Source: Oopsacas minuta
Lineage: Eukaryota; Porifera; Hexactinellida; Lyssacinosida; Leucopsacidae
Direction of reading: 5' to 3'
NCBI GenBank assembly: GCA_024704765.1
Contig: JAKMXF010000177.1
Coordinates: 62,001-126,000, forward strand
DNA: 64,000 nucleotides
Shown: in pieces, positions 22,090 to 32,012 of the stretch
Layout: the number at the start of each line of letters is the position of its first letter
Numbering within the stretch: position 1 is the first letter of the stretch
Position numbers and translations under genes: made by a program
Notes under the pieces: model-generated
What the model was told of the DNA's origin: nothing
Database searches by the model: none
The model's input: the letters and a program-made list of their open reading frames with translations, nothing else

Positions 22090-23395
22090 ATCCGAAAGGA
22101 GTGTGATCAACTTGTCGAAGGCGGTTTTATCTATATTAAACAGAGAGTAATTGGGGATGTTACACACTGGCAATGCGAGAAAAAAGGTTATGTAAAGGAA
22201 GGCTCCATACTAAAATGGATGAAATTGTAAAGCTTACTGGAGAGCATCTTCATAGTCCAGACATATTGGCTGTCAATTGCTTAGAAGTGAAGGATTGAAT
22301 GAAACGTAAAGCCCGTCAACCACATGACACAACTCATCATATTCTTGGAGACTAATCGGGGATAATTACTGGTACAACGGCTGCAAAATTACCAAAACTT
22401 GGTAGCATGAAATGTAACATTCGTAGAGAAAGGCATGTACGAGATATAGTTCCCGTTCAACCAGAAAGTCTTCATGATCTTGCCATTCCTTATGAGATTA
22501 CGTTAACCGCTAAAGAGGAAGACTTTCTATTATATGATTCCGGTCCTGAACTAACCAGAATTCTAATAATTGGGACTCAGAAGAACTGTAACATGCTAAT
22601 ACCATCCAATTTTTGGCTAGCAGATGGAACTTTCAAAACAGCGCCTCAACTTTTCGCTCAAGTATATACAATACACGCGTTACGTGGAGGTCCAAACCCT
22701 CTACAAGATGGCCACCTTTACTTTACCTCTTTATACTATTACCCAATAAGACCGAAGCAACATGCACTCGAATGTGGGAAAGTATCAGAATCGTTTGTCC
22801 TACAGCATCTCCAACAAGCATGATTATGGATTTTGAAAAGGCTGCAATCAATGCCTTTCAGATGGAATGGCCAACAACTACAGTAAAAGGCTGTTTCTTT
22901 CATTTTCCGCAAAATGTTTAGCGTAAAATTCAGGAATTAGGACTCCAAACAGACTATTTGAACGATGAACAATTAGCTCTTCGTCTAAGAATGCTTCCTG
23001 CACTTGCTTTTGCGCCTCCACTTGAAGTTCAAGAACTCTTCCCTCAAGTAATAGAACAACTGGATATACCAGCTTCTCTGGAACTTGCATTGTATTTTGA
23101 GAATACCTACATAGGTCGAACAGTCCCCGGCGGAACACAGTTAACACCATTATTTCCCATTGAGATGTGGAATCATCATTACGGTGTACCTCAGGGGATA
23201 CCTCATACAAACAATGTTGTAGAAACATGGCACAGAGCCTATAATTTTACTATTGGTTGCCACCATCCGGATATATGGAATTGGATTATCGCAATCAGAC
23301 GAGAACAAGGATTGGTTGAAGTAAAGCAGGCTAAATTTTTAACGGGGGATGAGCCATCTAAGAGAATAAAGAATTCGCTAATGATGATGGATTGA
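22090..23395 (+). pseudogene. FLYWCH-MULE transposase, disabled by frameshifts and a stop
   Basis: About 22095-22185 keeps a FLYWCH-like finger (FIYIKQRVIGDVTHWQCEKK). A further piece, TGEHLHSPDI, corresponds to the usual His pair after it. The frame 22407-22823 carries the MULE core NFWLADGTFKTAPQLFAQVY; this DGTFK motif holds the first catalytic Asp. It shifts at about 22800 to a frame with MIMDFEKAAINAF (second Asp), then GCFFHFPQNV and an in-frame TAG at about 22919. The last frame (22958-23395) has IPHTNNVVETWHRAYN with the probable catalytic Glu. Domain order and spacing match animal MULEs. At least two lesions make it non-functional, but divergence looks moderate. Confidence 0.85.
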
Positions 23396-23692
23396 CCAAC
23401 CTTGTGTTCTTAGTTACTTTCACCGATCCCAAATAGAATTCCTCCAAGGGGTTGCACACAGATTATCTTTTAGCACAAATTAGGACGAGTTATAGGATAT
23501 ACTACTATGATACTATATCTTTACTTATGCATCATTACTTCGTCCTTTGTTATTTTGACTTATTATTAAATTTAGTAGTATATATATACACATCACTTTA
23601 AATCAGTAGAAAACATGTATCTATATCACAAAGTACCGGAAGTGTAATATTTATCATGTAGTCATTTCCATGTAGTCATTTGTCCGTATCCC

Positions 23693-25000
23693 CTAAGTGG
23701 AATCATTGTAAAGAGAAATTGGGCGTGCTTGGAATTAGCTATTAGTGGAGAAATTGCAAATGCATGACGAAAATTCCCTGAATTGTGGAAAGAATGTATC
23801 CAAGCTAAAGCTAAACAATTTCAGTAGCTAGTCTCACAGAAAGTTCTAAATTTTATATTAAGTATTAATTAGAGAGTAAGTTAAATAGCAATGTCAACTT
23901 TGATGGTCATATCTTTGCTAATCTTAGTTATGATAGGATTCAAAACTATATTAGGTCGGTCGCTTGCGAGGTCGCTAAGCGACGTTCAGCAATACACTCA
24001 GCACTATGCGCCTCGGCTAAATGCCATTCAATGTAGATTTGGGAAAACTGCATAGCATCATTTACAGGGTGATCCATAAGTTCTGTAACAAATTTCAAAT
24101 TTCAAAAAATATGTTAGAACTGGATAAATATCGCTGAATCATTTACCATATCTAAACTCAGCCCACACAAATTCTGTTAAATTTGTGTTGTTTACTTCTA
24201 AATGATTATCCGTGTGCTTAATTAATTGTCCTAAATATTACCAGAATATCTATGAATTTGATGTGAGATTCATGAGCGGATCCCAAAAATGTTCAAAAGT
24301 GGGTCATCAATTTAAGCGACCATAGCGGGCCATTTATAAGGGAACGGGCTTGAACCCCTGAATCTTTGACTTCGATATTTAGAGGTCAATTTCATGCTAA
24401 TTCCAATATACTAGTACTTTAGAATTGTCACTATTTCGAATTGACTCCTTGATTGCAGTTATGTACATATGTACAAGGATTTCATTTTTGATAAGGATTG
24501 ATTTCTCTATTGACCACATTCATGCAATGTCTTTGGCTGGTGTAATTCCCCTGTAGAAGTATTTAGGGATTTCAAAGAAGGGCGAGGGCAGCGGGCGAGA
24601 AAATTTTGGGTCTCAGAGGCATTTGGGAAACTTACAGTTGAAAATTGGGACTCAATATAGAGATAAAACTGAAATATGTTGGCAGGTATGCGAGCAAATT
24701 GACTTTCTTTGCCCATGAAGGGAGGATGCAGCCCTTCTGACTTCTCCCATACAGATATTACATGATAGTTATGAATCCTGACCTGCCCATTTTGAAAATT
24801 GCTCCAATATTTCATAATTGTTCTGAGCTGTGTGATGGATTTGTGATTGTTCGGTTGGAAGTCAGGGTCCCTGATTTGATTATTACTCTATTCAGTATCT
24901 CCTTCCTAGTATGTATCCATATTTCTATTCTATATAATATTCTAAAGAACTATTTAGCGCTATTTATATATTCCTTAACTTTTATCATTCACATCTATTT
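23693..25000. other. intergenic region upstream of NRDE2
   Basis: No gene was seen. About 23955-24035 has a GC-richer copy of the dispersed CpG repeat (ggtcgctaagcgacg ... cactatgcgcctcgg). About 24550-24640 is a G-rich phrase (gggcgagggcagcgggcgag) that resembles a transposon end; a 102-codon minus frame over it (24507-24815) has no motif. The NRDE2 promoter should lie here. I see no clear core promoter element. Confidence 0.4.
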
Positions 25001-27985
25001 ATGCGGGGTCCATGTTCTCCTATATTTCCTTCAGAAAAAACACCCTTTATTCACACTAATTTGGATCCACATTCTTGGTTAGTTAATAAGAGTTATATTT
25101 ACAACGGGGGGATTGATAATGAGAAATCTTCTCCTAAACTTTCTCGTATAAAGCCAATATTGACTACTACTGATTTCCTTACAAAGTCGAATACTGAAAT
25201 TCATTGTGGTGTTGTTCATAAACCAGGAGGTAATTTATTTTACAAGGATGTTTTTGATAATCGCAAAGATACAAGTTTATTTGAGTTGTATTCACTACCT
25301 AATTTTGACATTCCCAGGTATGCACTCGTATTTGGAGATAATTGTTTGTCTCTCAAAGGTCATATGCCAATGTCTTCTTGTGATGAACTCCCGGTTAAAT
25401 CTGGGGATTTCATGCCCCAAAACAAGAGGTATTACCTTTATCCCAATGATGATTCTGCCACTCGTACATTTAATACCTGCAGTTCGAATTTACAAATACC
25501 AATAACTTCGTTATTGATTCCGATTACTCCTATATATTTAGAGGCCGAGGAATTAGATGATTCTTCACGATGCGAAGATGACTCGAAATTTTTTTGTAAT
25601 TTTCTCAAATCATTTCCAAATTCAATTTCAATTTGGCTGCACCATAACTCTACTATTCTGCAAGTTGATAGAATTCCACCAAACATATATACTCCATACT
25701 CTGCATTTGATTTTGAAGTCTGCCTAAAGTTTTTAGAGATAACATTGTCACAGCATCCAAAAAATATATCCTTCATATCTACTTTTATGTCATTATATTC
25801 TTATAAATATGACTATCAGCAGGTTATCAATAAATGGAATCAATTTTTGTTTATTGTTGTTCACTCTTCTCGCTTATGGAACGAATTTATCAACTATATT
25901 AGTCAATCGTTCGAACATTATTATTTCGAAGATGTAGTTCTTACATATAACATGGCTTTTGAAAGATTGATAGCCATTTGTGAAGGAGATCTGTTATCTA
26001 CCACTCCTGAATTAGATGCTGAAAATAATTTAGTATTTCTTATGATAAAATTCTGTTATTTCCTCAAAAACGCGGGATATCAGGAAAGGTCCCTTTCATC
26101 AATAATTGCCTTGATTGAAATAAATGTCATGTACAAATTGAACGCTCATGATAATAAGTGTTACATTGTTGATAATTTTATCAGTAGTTGGAATCGAGAC
26201 AGTTCAGTTATCTTTAATTGTGTAAATATTCATCCTTACTTGTCTCTAACTCTTTTTGAAGAGCACTTGATTCAACAGGATTCAAATCGCGAGGTTGGTG
26301 GTATTTTTTTCAATGGTAAATCTTGGACAGAAGCTGAACATATCAGAAGTGAAACTTGGTCATTTCTACCTAAATGTCTACACAACAAAGCGGATGCAAT
26401 TGATAATGAAAGGTTAATATGCCATCCTCAACTAACTTCATATTTTTTCTCAATTCATAACTCCGATAACCTTTTTCAACTCTTATTACATACTATGATA
26501 TTGTTTGGAATTCCTATAAGTATGACTTCTCGAGTAAAGAATACATTCTTAGCAGAACTCGGGATGGTTGTTGAGATTGATGCTATTAGTTGGTTATCGC
26601 TATCCCCTCTTCACTATAGTGGAACTCTGATTGTAAATTCTACCGACACCCAGAATTTCATTTATTCGAAAGCCCCTCTCACTTATCACCAAATGACACC
26701 AGTAATCAACATTCTGAATCATATATTGCCTGTTATTGATTTAGAGTATCAAACGATCATATTAATCACTTGGTTTGAGTATGAAATTAATTGCCTTAAC
26801 TTGAATGTTGCTGATAAAGAAATTAACAAGTTTGTCCGCAAACAAATTAAGTCAATTTTGGCTTTAGAGATTCATAAAAATAACCTAGAGCTTTGGAGTG
26901 CATATCTTATACTTCATTCTTATGTATGTACACTGAAAGAAGCATTTAAAATACCCACTAATATTATTTCACAATATACCAACTCTTATAGTTTGTTAGA
27001 GAGATTACTATGCACGCATATTCTGTTATCTATATGTGCAATTGTGGAAGCACGATTTAACGTTTCTTCGTCAGGATTGAAGCTGTATTTTCTGGATTGT
27101 CTTGCCTCAGAGTGCTCCCCAAAGTTTTATGTTATACTCAAATATTTAGAGCAGAATTCCAATCTACCTACCTATTCTTACCCCGAATACATTAGAGTGA
27201 AACAGACTATTTGGTTGTCTCTAGTGTCCAGTTTTGAAAATAATTCTACAATTGAAAATCCCATTATACCTATGCTTTATTCATATTTTTTTCTGCAATC
27301 TGAAATTATTATGCTAAAGCCTCTAGAACTAGAAGCTTATTGCATGAACCTGAAAATTATCAATGATTTTGTTGCTGCCTCTAATATATTCCCTACTCGA
27401 CGAAGTAAGAACCGTATTATGCAATGTATTCTTTATAAAGCTATAATTTTAATAATGAAATATATTGGTCTAAGAAAAATTCCTTACAATCTTGCTAATA
27501 TTATAAATAATTTTCTACTTCCCTTTATGAGCTACAATACATGCCTTTATAGTTTTCTTATGCAATCATATATGTCGTTTAATACAAAACTACTGTTTTA
27601 CACAAATACGACTATCAGTGGATACGTTGGACAACAATTTCGTCTACTTAGCCTAATCACACAAGAGCTTGACCTTTCTTTTAAGCTAAACTTATTAAAC
27701 ATGTTGAAAGGAACTTTTGAAGACGCTTTGATAATAAGTCCTTTTAATTTGATTCTCTTCTTTGGGTATATGGATTTTCTAAATTTTTTTGGATTTAGTG
27801 ATGATATTCGTTCTTTCTTTTTACAAGCTATCCGAAAAGCACCCGGTGTCAAACATTTATACATGCAATATCTTTCTATATTCAGTAAGGACACACAGTT
27901 TGCTCTTTCAACCATGGAAGATAAGGGAATCAGAATATTTTGCCCTATGGAGGAATATCTTCTGTTACACAATACTAAACATTGA
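25001..27985 (+). CDS. NRDE2: NRDE2 homologue (RNA-interference / mRNA-decay factor), single exon
   Basis: An uninterrupted 994-codon frame. NRDE-2 proteins act in nuclear RNAi in worms; in mammals they bind the exosome helicase MTR4 and restrain it. They are made of HAT/TPR-like helical repeats. Matches to the family in order: an N-terminal GxxxxPGGNLFYKDVFD-type block; a helical block with LEITLSQHP and KWNQFLFIVVHSSRLWNEF; WTEAEHIRSETWSFLP; HTMILFGIP; INILNHILPVIDLEYQ followed by ITWFEYEI; LELWSAYLILH; and the C-terminus APGVKHLYMQY followed by MEDKGIRIFCPMEEY. The last of these corresponds to the conserved end of NRDE2. The ATG at 25001 is preceded by an in-frame TAA at 24935. The Arg/Ser/Lys-rich tail of vertebrate NRDE2 is missing or reduced, so an upstream exon is possible. 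The sequence is strongly diverged. Identification is by motif order, not alignment. Confidence 0.85.
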   Translation: MRGPCSPIFPSEKTPFIHTNLDPHSWLVNKSYIYNGGIDNEKSSPKLSRIKPILTTTDFLTKSNTEIHCGVVHKPGGNLFYKDVFDNRKDTSLFELYSLPNFDIPRYALVFGDNCLSLKGHMPMSSCDELPVKSGDFMPQNKRYYLYPNDDSATRTFNTCSSNLQIPITSLLIPITPIYLEAEELDDSSRCEDDSKFFCNFLKSFPNSISIWLHHNSTILQVDRIPPNIYTPYSAFDFEVCLKFLEITLSQHPKNISFISTFMSLYSYKYDYQQVINKWNQFLFIVVHSSRLWNEFINYISQSFEHYYFEDVVLTYNMAFERLIAICEGDLLSTTPELDAENNLVFLMIKFCYFLKNAGYQERSLSSIIALIEINVMYKLNAHDNKCYIVDNFISSWNRDSSVIFNCVNIHPYLSLTLFEEHLIQQDSNREVGGIFFNGKSWTEAEHIRSETWSFLPKCLHNKADAIDNERLICHPQLTSYFFSIHNSDNLFQLLLHTMILFGIPISMTSRVKNTFLAELGMVVEIDAISWLSLSPLHYSGTLIVNSTDTQNFIYSKAPLTYHQMTPVINILNHILPVIDLEYQTIILITWFEYEINCLNLNVADKEINKFVRKQIKSILALEIHKNNLELWSAYLILHSYVCTLKEAFKIPTNIISQYTNSYSLLERLLCTHILLSICAIVEARFNVSSSGLKLYFLDCLASECSPKFYVILKYLEQNSNLPTYSYPEYIRVKQTIWLSLVSSFENNSTIENPIIPMLYSYFFLQSEIIMLKPLELEAYCMNLKIINDFVAASNIFPTRRSKNRIMQCILYKAIILIMKYIGLRKIPYNLANIINNFLLPFMSYNTCLYSFLMQSYMSFNTKLLFYTNTTISGYVGQQFRLLSLITQELDLSFKLNLLNMLKGTFEDALIISPFNLILFFGYMDFLNFFGFSDDIRSFFLQAIRKAPGVKHLYMQYLSIFSKDTQFALSTMEDKGIRIFCPMEEYLLLHNTKH

Positions 27986-28060
27986 CATGCATTTCTTTTT
28001 TGTATAAATATAAGTGGTCCCCTTGGATTACTGATAGAAAATTCCACATTGTGTGTCTTT

Positions 28061-28196
28061 CAGAATTCAAATTATTTGTGCAATTACGTACAAACATATC
28101 TATCAAGTGAAATTATTCATGCGATTTCAGACAATCAACTGCAGCTGTATCAAATTATCAATTTGCCATGTTTACGAAAAGCTACCAATGAGATGT
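28061..28196 (+). CDS. candidate exon of an unrecognised gene after NRDE2 (part 1)
   Basis: Directly after a good 3' splice site (ttgtgtgtctttcag ending at 28060) a frame reads NSNYLCNYVQTYLSSEIIHA and on to LPCLRKATNEM. A possible 5' splice site (tca followed by gtgtat) lies at about 28196/28197; otherwise the frame stops at 28258. The composition is protein-like but no family is recognised. It starts only 75 bp after the NRDE2 stop codon, so it could also be spurious sequence in the NRDE2 3' UTR. Confidence 0.25.
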
Positions 28197-28706
28197 CAGT
28201 GTATATAATATTATATTTCGAATCCCAGTGGTTTCGATATCATACAAGTAGTACATAGAGTAAATGAATTATAGATATGTAAAGTTTCACGTTTCTAAAC
28301 TAGTCGCTTCTCAACCCGTGGGCCTCAGAAACGTAGGTAAATGTGCCGCCAAATTTGAAAAGCCTTATGTGAATTAGTTTATAATGATTTAAAGTGCTTA
28401 GTTTTGGTACATTGTACTTGAGTTTGCAGTCCAGAATTTTTTAACATAACTTTACCAGAAACTTTTTGATGTTGCTGACAAGCAACCCTTTTATAAATAA
28501 TTTCTCTTCCTGAAATTATAACGGAACGAGTATAAGAAGAAGCACAGTGGATATGCTTATCTCAGCTTCAACTAGAGGAGTATCAACCTATTTCTTGTGT
28601 CTCCTAGAGTCAACAGATATTCTTAAATTGACATTCTTTGAAAAACTCGTTATCATAATATATACAATGAGTTATACTCTGCTCTCTTCTCTAATTACAC
28701 TAGATG

Positions 28707-28963
28707 AGATGAGTACAATACTTATGAATCTCCAGCGCATCTTGATTTCGGGCTGGATAAACATATTGCCAACTTCCTCCATCCTAGCGATATAGATTCT
28801 CTTGTACAACACGTTAAACTTTGGAGGATGGCACAATTTTCGCTGCCATCTGTGAATATGGGGAAGATGACAGTAGGGAATATTAATTTGTATCTAATGC
28901 AAAATCATGTAGAATGGAATATAACATTTCTTTATTTACAAGTGAAGCAAATACTGAGTCAGT
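28707..28963 (+). CDS. candidate exon of an unrecognised gene after NRDE2 (part 2)
   Basis: An open frame of about 85 codons follows a pyrimidine-rich acceptor region (ctgctctcttctctaattac). It includes ESPAHLDFGLDKHIANFLH, then DIDSLVQHVKLWRMAQF and NMGKMTVGNINLYLMQNHV, ending in TAA at about 28961-28963. This frame lacks an early Met. A further short open stretch, QDMDHVHVKAAQILIDGELF, follows at about 28993-29052. Composition suggests real coding sequence, but I recognise no domain and chance open frames of this size are expected. Exon borders are approximate. Confidence 0.3.
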
Positions 28964-29601
28964 AATTATTATAATCGATTAACAACTCGTCAAGATATGG
29001 ACCATGTGCATGTTAAAGCCGCCCAAATATTAATTGATGGCGAACTATTTTAAGTTAATACGTATTATACGTTATACGTGAATAATACAACTTATATTTA
29101 TTAGGAGAGACAATATTAAATCTTACTCTTTCGACGTACTAAATATGTTATTGATATTTATCAATACACATAATCTATCTCTACAAACTATTACCAATTC
29201 GAAATAACGTCATCTAATTGCTTAATTAGCTCCTTTGTCAACAAATGCATGTATTAATTCACTAATTTTATAGGTCATGAATCAATAAAAAATTTACGAT
29301 TGTATAATATATCAATGGGATCTATCAATATTTTTCAGGCCAAATATCAAATCATATTTGATAATTTTTGCGTTCCAGAGTTTTTATTGCAAACATAAAT
29401 GCCACATTTTGCTGATATTCATCAATAACTTGACGATGTTTTAATGTTATGGTCCAATCGTGCGGGGAACTAGTTTATACCCGATTTCACCATGTCCTGA
29501 TAATACATTTCGATACGATATCTGGTAATTATGACGCAATCTTGATAATGCGATATATAGTAATATTCATGCTGCTCAATATTTTTTCAAGATATCCTAG
29601 T

Positions 29602-29870
29602 AGGATATATTATCGGTGTATTGGAAATCTGATATATACTACATGTTTCCAGACGATTTGAGCATAACATTGAACATTGTAAAATTTTTGGAGAATTTCA
29701 AAAAATGTGACATCATGGTTGCAACTATAAATCTGGAACCTGTAAACATCATCAATGAAATTTTGATTTATTGTATGAACGAAGCCATAAAACCTATTGA
29801 CTATATTATGCAATCGTACCAGTATAAATTGATATTAACTGATTTTAGCAACTCGAAAATTGTCCATTAA
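29602..29870 (+). CDS. candidate exon of an unrecognised gene after NRDE2 (part 3)
   Basis: An 88-codon open frame follows an acceptor-like ttttttcaagatatcctagtag. It contains SDIYYMFPDDLSITLNIVKF, then KKCDIMVATINLEPVNIINE and EAIKPIDYIMQSYQYKLILT, ending in TAA at 29868-29870. It reads like a mixed alpha/beta protein segment. It is in the same orientation as the candidate segments at 28061 and 28707, so the three may be exons of one gene. This is inference from orientation and splice context only. Confidence 0.3.
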
Positions 29871-30606
29871 TAGTTGAGAAATTTGCTTATAAAATACATG
29901 AAGTATGATAAATTAATGAAACTAACTAATAAAATTACTTGGTCAAGGCTTCAATAATAAGTAAAACAATTACAGTCCAATTTTCCGCTTACACACACAA
30001 ATTTTCAAATATTACACTAAAAAGCTAGTAATGAGTCATGGCCTATCATAGTGTGACCACATGACCCACATAACCCATCCGAAAAAGTGAACCATGTGAC
30101 CAATTGACAATTCGACATGTGTATTTTCAGAATCAATATTCGACAAAATTGACATAACAACCCGGAGTTATTCGGTTAGACAATGGACGGCACATTTTTT
30201 GCCAATATCCGCCAACAACTTTTCAACCTCACATTTTATTATCAAATTACTTACCCATTATACTTTATAATTGTACTCAACCTTCCATGCACTACAATAC
30301 ATTTCGGCATGTTATTTCTTATTATTATAACGTGATGTTGCATAAATCGTAAATATTAATATTGATAATTGCGTCATTATTATAACACTGGTCAACACTG
30401 AATTTTTTGTTGCCTGAACTAAATATATTGCTTTAGGGGGTGTCAATTATCCTGTTCGCGGAAATATATACTCATCCCGAAATATATACTCATCTGCTCT
30501 CCATCAGCTTTCATTTTCAGATATTGTCTTCCAATTTTCACAATGTTTTGCAAATTTCCGGAGAAATTGAGACTATGGTTCCATCAATTATATGCAGGTT
30601 GGGCCA

Positions 30607-30718
30607 AAAATATCAGAACCCTGGAATTCAATAAATAGTATAAATAGAGTATCATTGCGACTAATTATTTCAAGGTAGCCTGATATCTCGACGGATTCCA
30701 TTTTTTTGGACCACCCTG
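30607..30718. mobile_element. mariner-type MITE or deleted mariner
   Basis: The left end caggttgggccaaaaatatc and the right end (minus strand) cagggtggtccaaaaaaatg are imperfect inverted repeats of the mariner type. The right end abuts TA; the left TA is not intact. Only about 110 bp remain, with no coding sequence. Confidence 0.6.
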
Positions 30719-30751
30719 TATTTATCCCAAGGTCGGAGGAACCGGTCGGCA

Positions 30752-30771
30752 GGTCAGGCAATTGCCTGACC
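30752..30771. repeat. perfect 20-bp palindrome in a transposon-like terminus
   Basis: ggtcaggcaattgcctgacc is identical to its reverse complement. Just upstream is ggtcggaggaaccggtcggc, a phrase resembling ends of non-autonomous hAT-type elements. A related aggcaattggcc occurs at about 30924. It could be a transposase-binding palindrome or a remnant of two abutting ends. Confidence 0.6.
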
Positions 30772-31742
30772 ATTTTTTAGTTTTTCCTGAACATTTGTAT
30801 GGGGCAGCCTTGAACACTTAACATTTTTACCCGACCACTATTAATTTGCTTCCGCCTGGCTTGTATATAATTGTTCATTGTTAACTTTTTCGTGAAGTCT
30901 TCTTCATTTTTGCCCTTTTTAGTTAGGCAATTGGCCCGATGGTATTCAACCTATTGGAATTTCACAGATGTCAGACACTTAGTCCCCCAACCACAATAGA
31001 GTTACGGTAACCTAAAATTGGATTATTCCTCACACAGGAATCTAGGGGGCAAAACGAGGGGCAAGGCGTTTTCACTCTTTTAGCAGGAGGCATGACATTT
31101 GGATCTATAATTTTCTATGTGGGTATGACCATATAGCTGGGCTGTGGCTTATTCTGGCTTTGAAATCTTTGGAGCCCATTCCATCTAGTGGGCACCAAGT
31201 TCTATATATGGGACAAGTTATAGTTACTACATTAATTACCTTTCTATTGTCTCGTCGCGTAGGTTTGAACAATTTCTCATAACTGCATGATACACATTTA
31301 GTTTGGAGTATTTTGCGATCGACATTATGCTTTGCTAATATAAAAAAGATGGATGCATGTGGTAATACTAAAAAATAATGCATAGGTACATATATCAATA
31401 CAAGATATATTCCGCTTATATTTATGTGTGATTGCATAATATGAGGTTAAGATGCGGGCGAACCCAGCGAAGAGAGCCGAAATTTACAGTTTCCAATCTG
31501 AGCGAAAGGGAGATGCCCGGGGCACGAGATTTTGCCAACGGGGGCACTGTCCCATATGCTCCCGCGACATCCCTGTCTACACGTATACACACCGGATTTT
31601 GTATTGAATATCTTCAGATAGTTGACATGAATATGTTCTCGAGAATTTCGACTCGCTAAGTATTATCTATGAAATAGCGAAATAATTGTTAGGTCATCAG
31701 AACATTATTGGAAGATGTTGGTAAAAATGTGGCGCTCATGGT

Positions 31743-31906
31743 CACGGGTCTCTCAGAAAATCATATTGATCGAAAAAACGAGGTCCTTGAGATTTTTCAT
31801 GATTCTTGTGTAGAATTTTGCGTAGAATCCGATTCTGTTGCCAAAAAAATATTTCTCACACAAATTTTTGAGTTATTTTATATTTTTTTGTAAAAAAAAA
31901 ATTTTT
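31743..31906 (+). repeat. left terminal inverted repeat of the unclassified transposon
   Basis: Matches 34412-34575 in reverse complement. The A/T-rich inner part (ttttttgtaaaaaaaaaatt) is more diverged than the outer 100 bp. Confidence 0.85.
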
Positions 31907-32012
31907 TAGTTCCCATTTTATATGTTGTCGGGTTGCTAATTTATCATATTAGAATCATCGTTATCACTCATACATTGAATATAATACATCCATCAGTCAC
32001 ATATAGAATAAA

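Larger units (their letters stand above)
21709..23692 (+). mobile_element. MULE (Mutator-like) transposon with FLYWCH-type transposase
   Basis: The left end, ggatactgacaaatgacta, and the right end, tagtcatttgtccgtatcc, are inverted copies for about 26 bp with one mismatch. Both ends repeat the phrase gactacatgga internally. The interior encodes a MULE transposase. The expected 9-bp target duplication is not clear: ctctagtgg on the left and cctaagtgg on the right match at 7 of 9 positions. Length is about 2 kb. Confidence 0.75.
29871..31742. other. no supported gene; mariner-like MITE and palindrome inside
   Basis: AT-rich. About 29390-29540 and 30185-30340 share a diverged direct repeat (gccacatttt, then atacatttcg, then ggtaattatgacg / attataacgtgatg). 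The mariner-type MITE and a palindrome are listed separately. The frame at 31432-31659 is Arg-rich with no motif; 31105-31437 (minus) has none either. Confidence 0.4.

Noticed and set aside
22878-23228. 116-codon minus-strand frame
   Set aside because: Antisense of the MULE transposase; no motif of its own.
27598-28047. 149-codon minus-strand frame
   Set aside because: Mostly antisense to the NRDE2 C-terminus. Composition is Arg/Lys/Ser-rich as expected of an antisense shadow.
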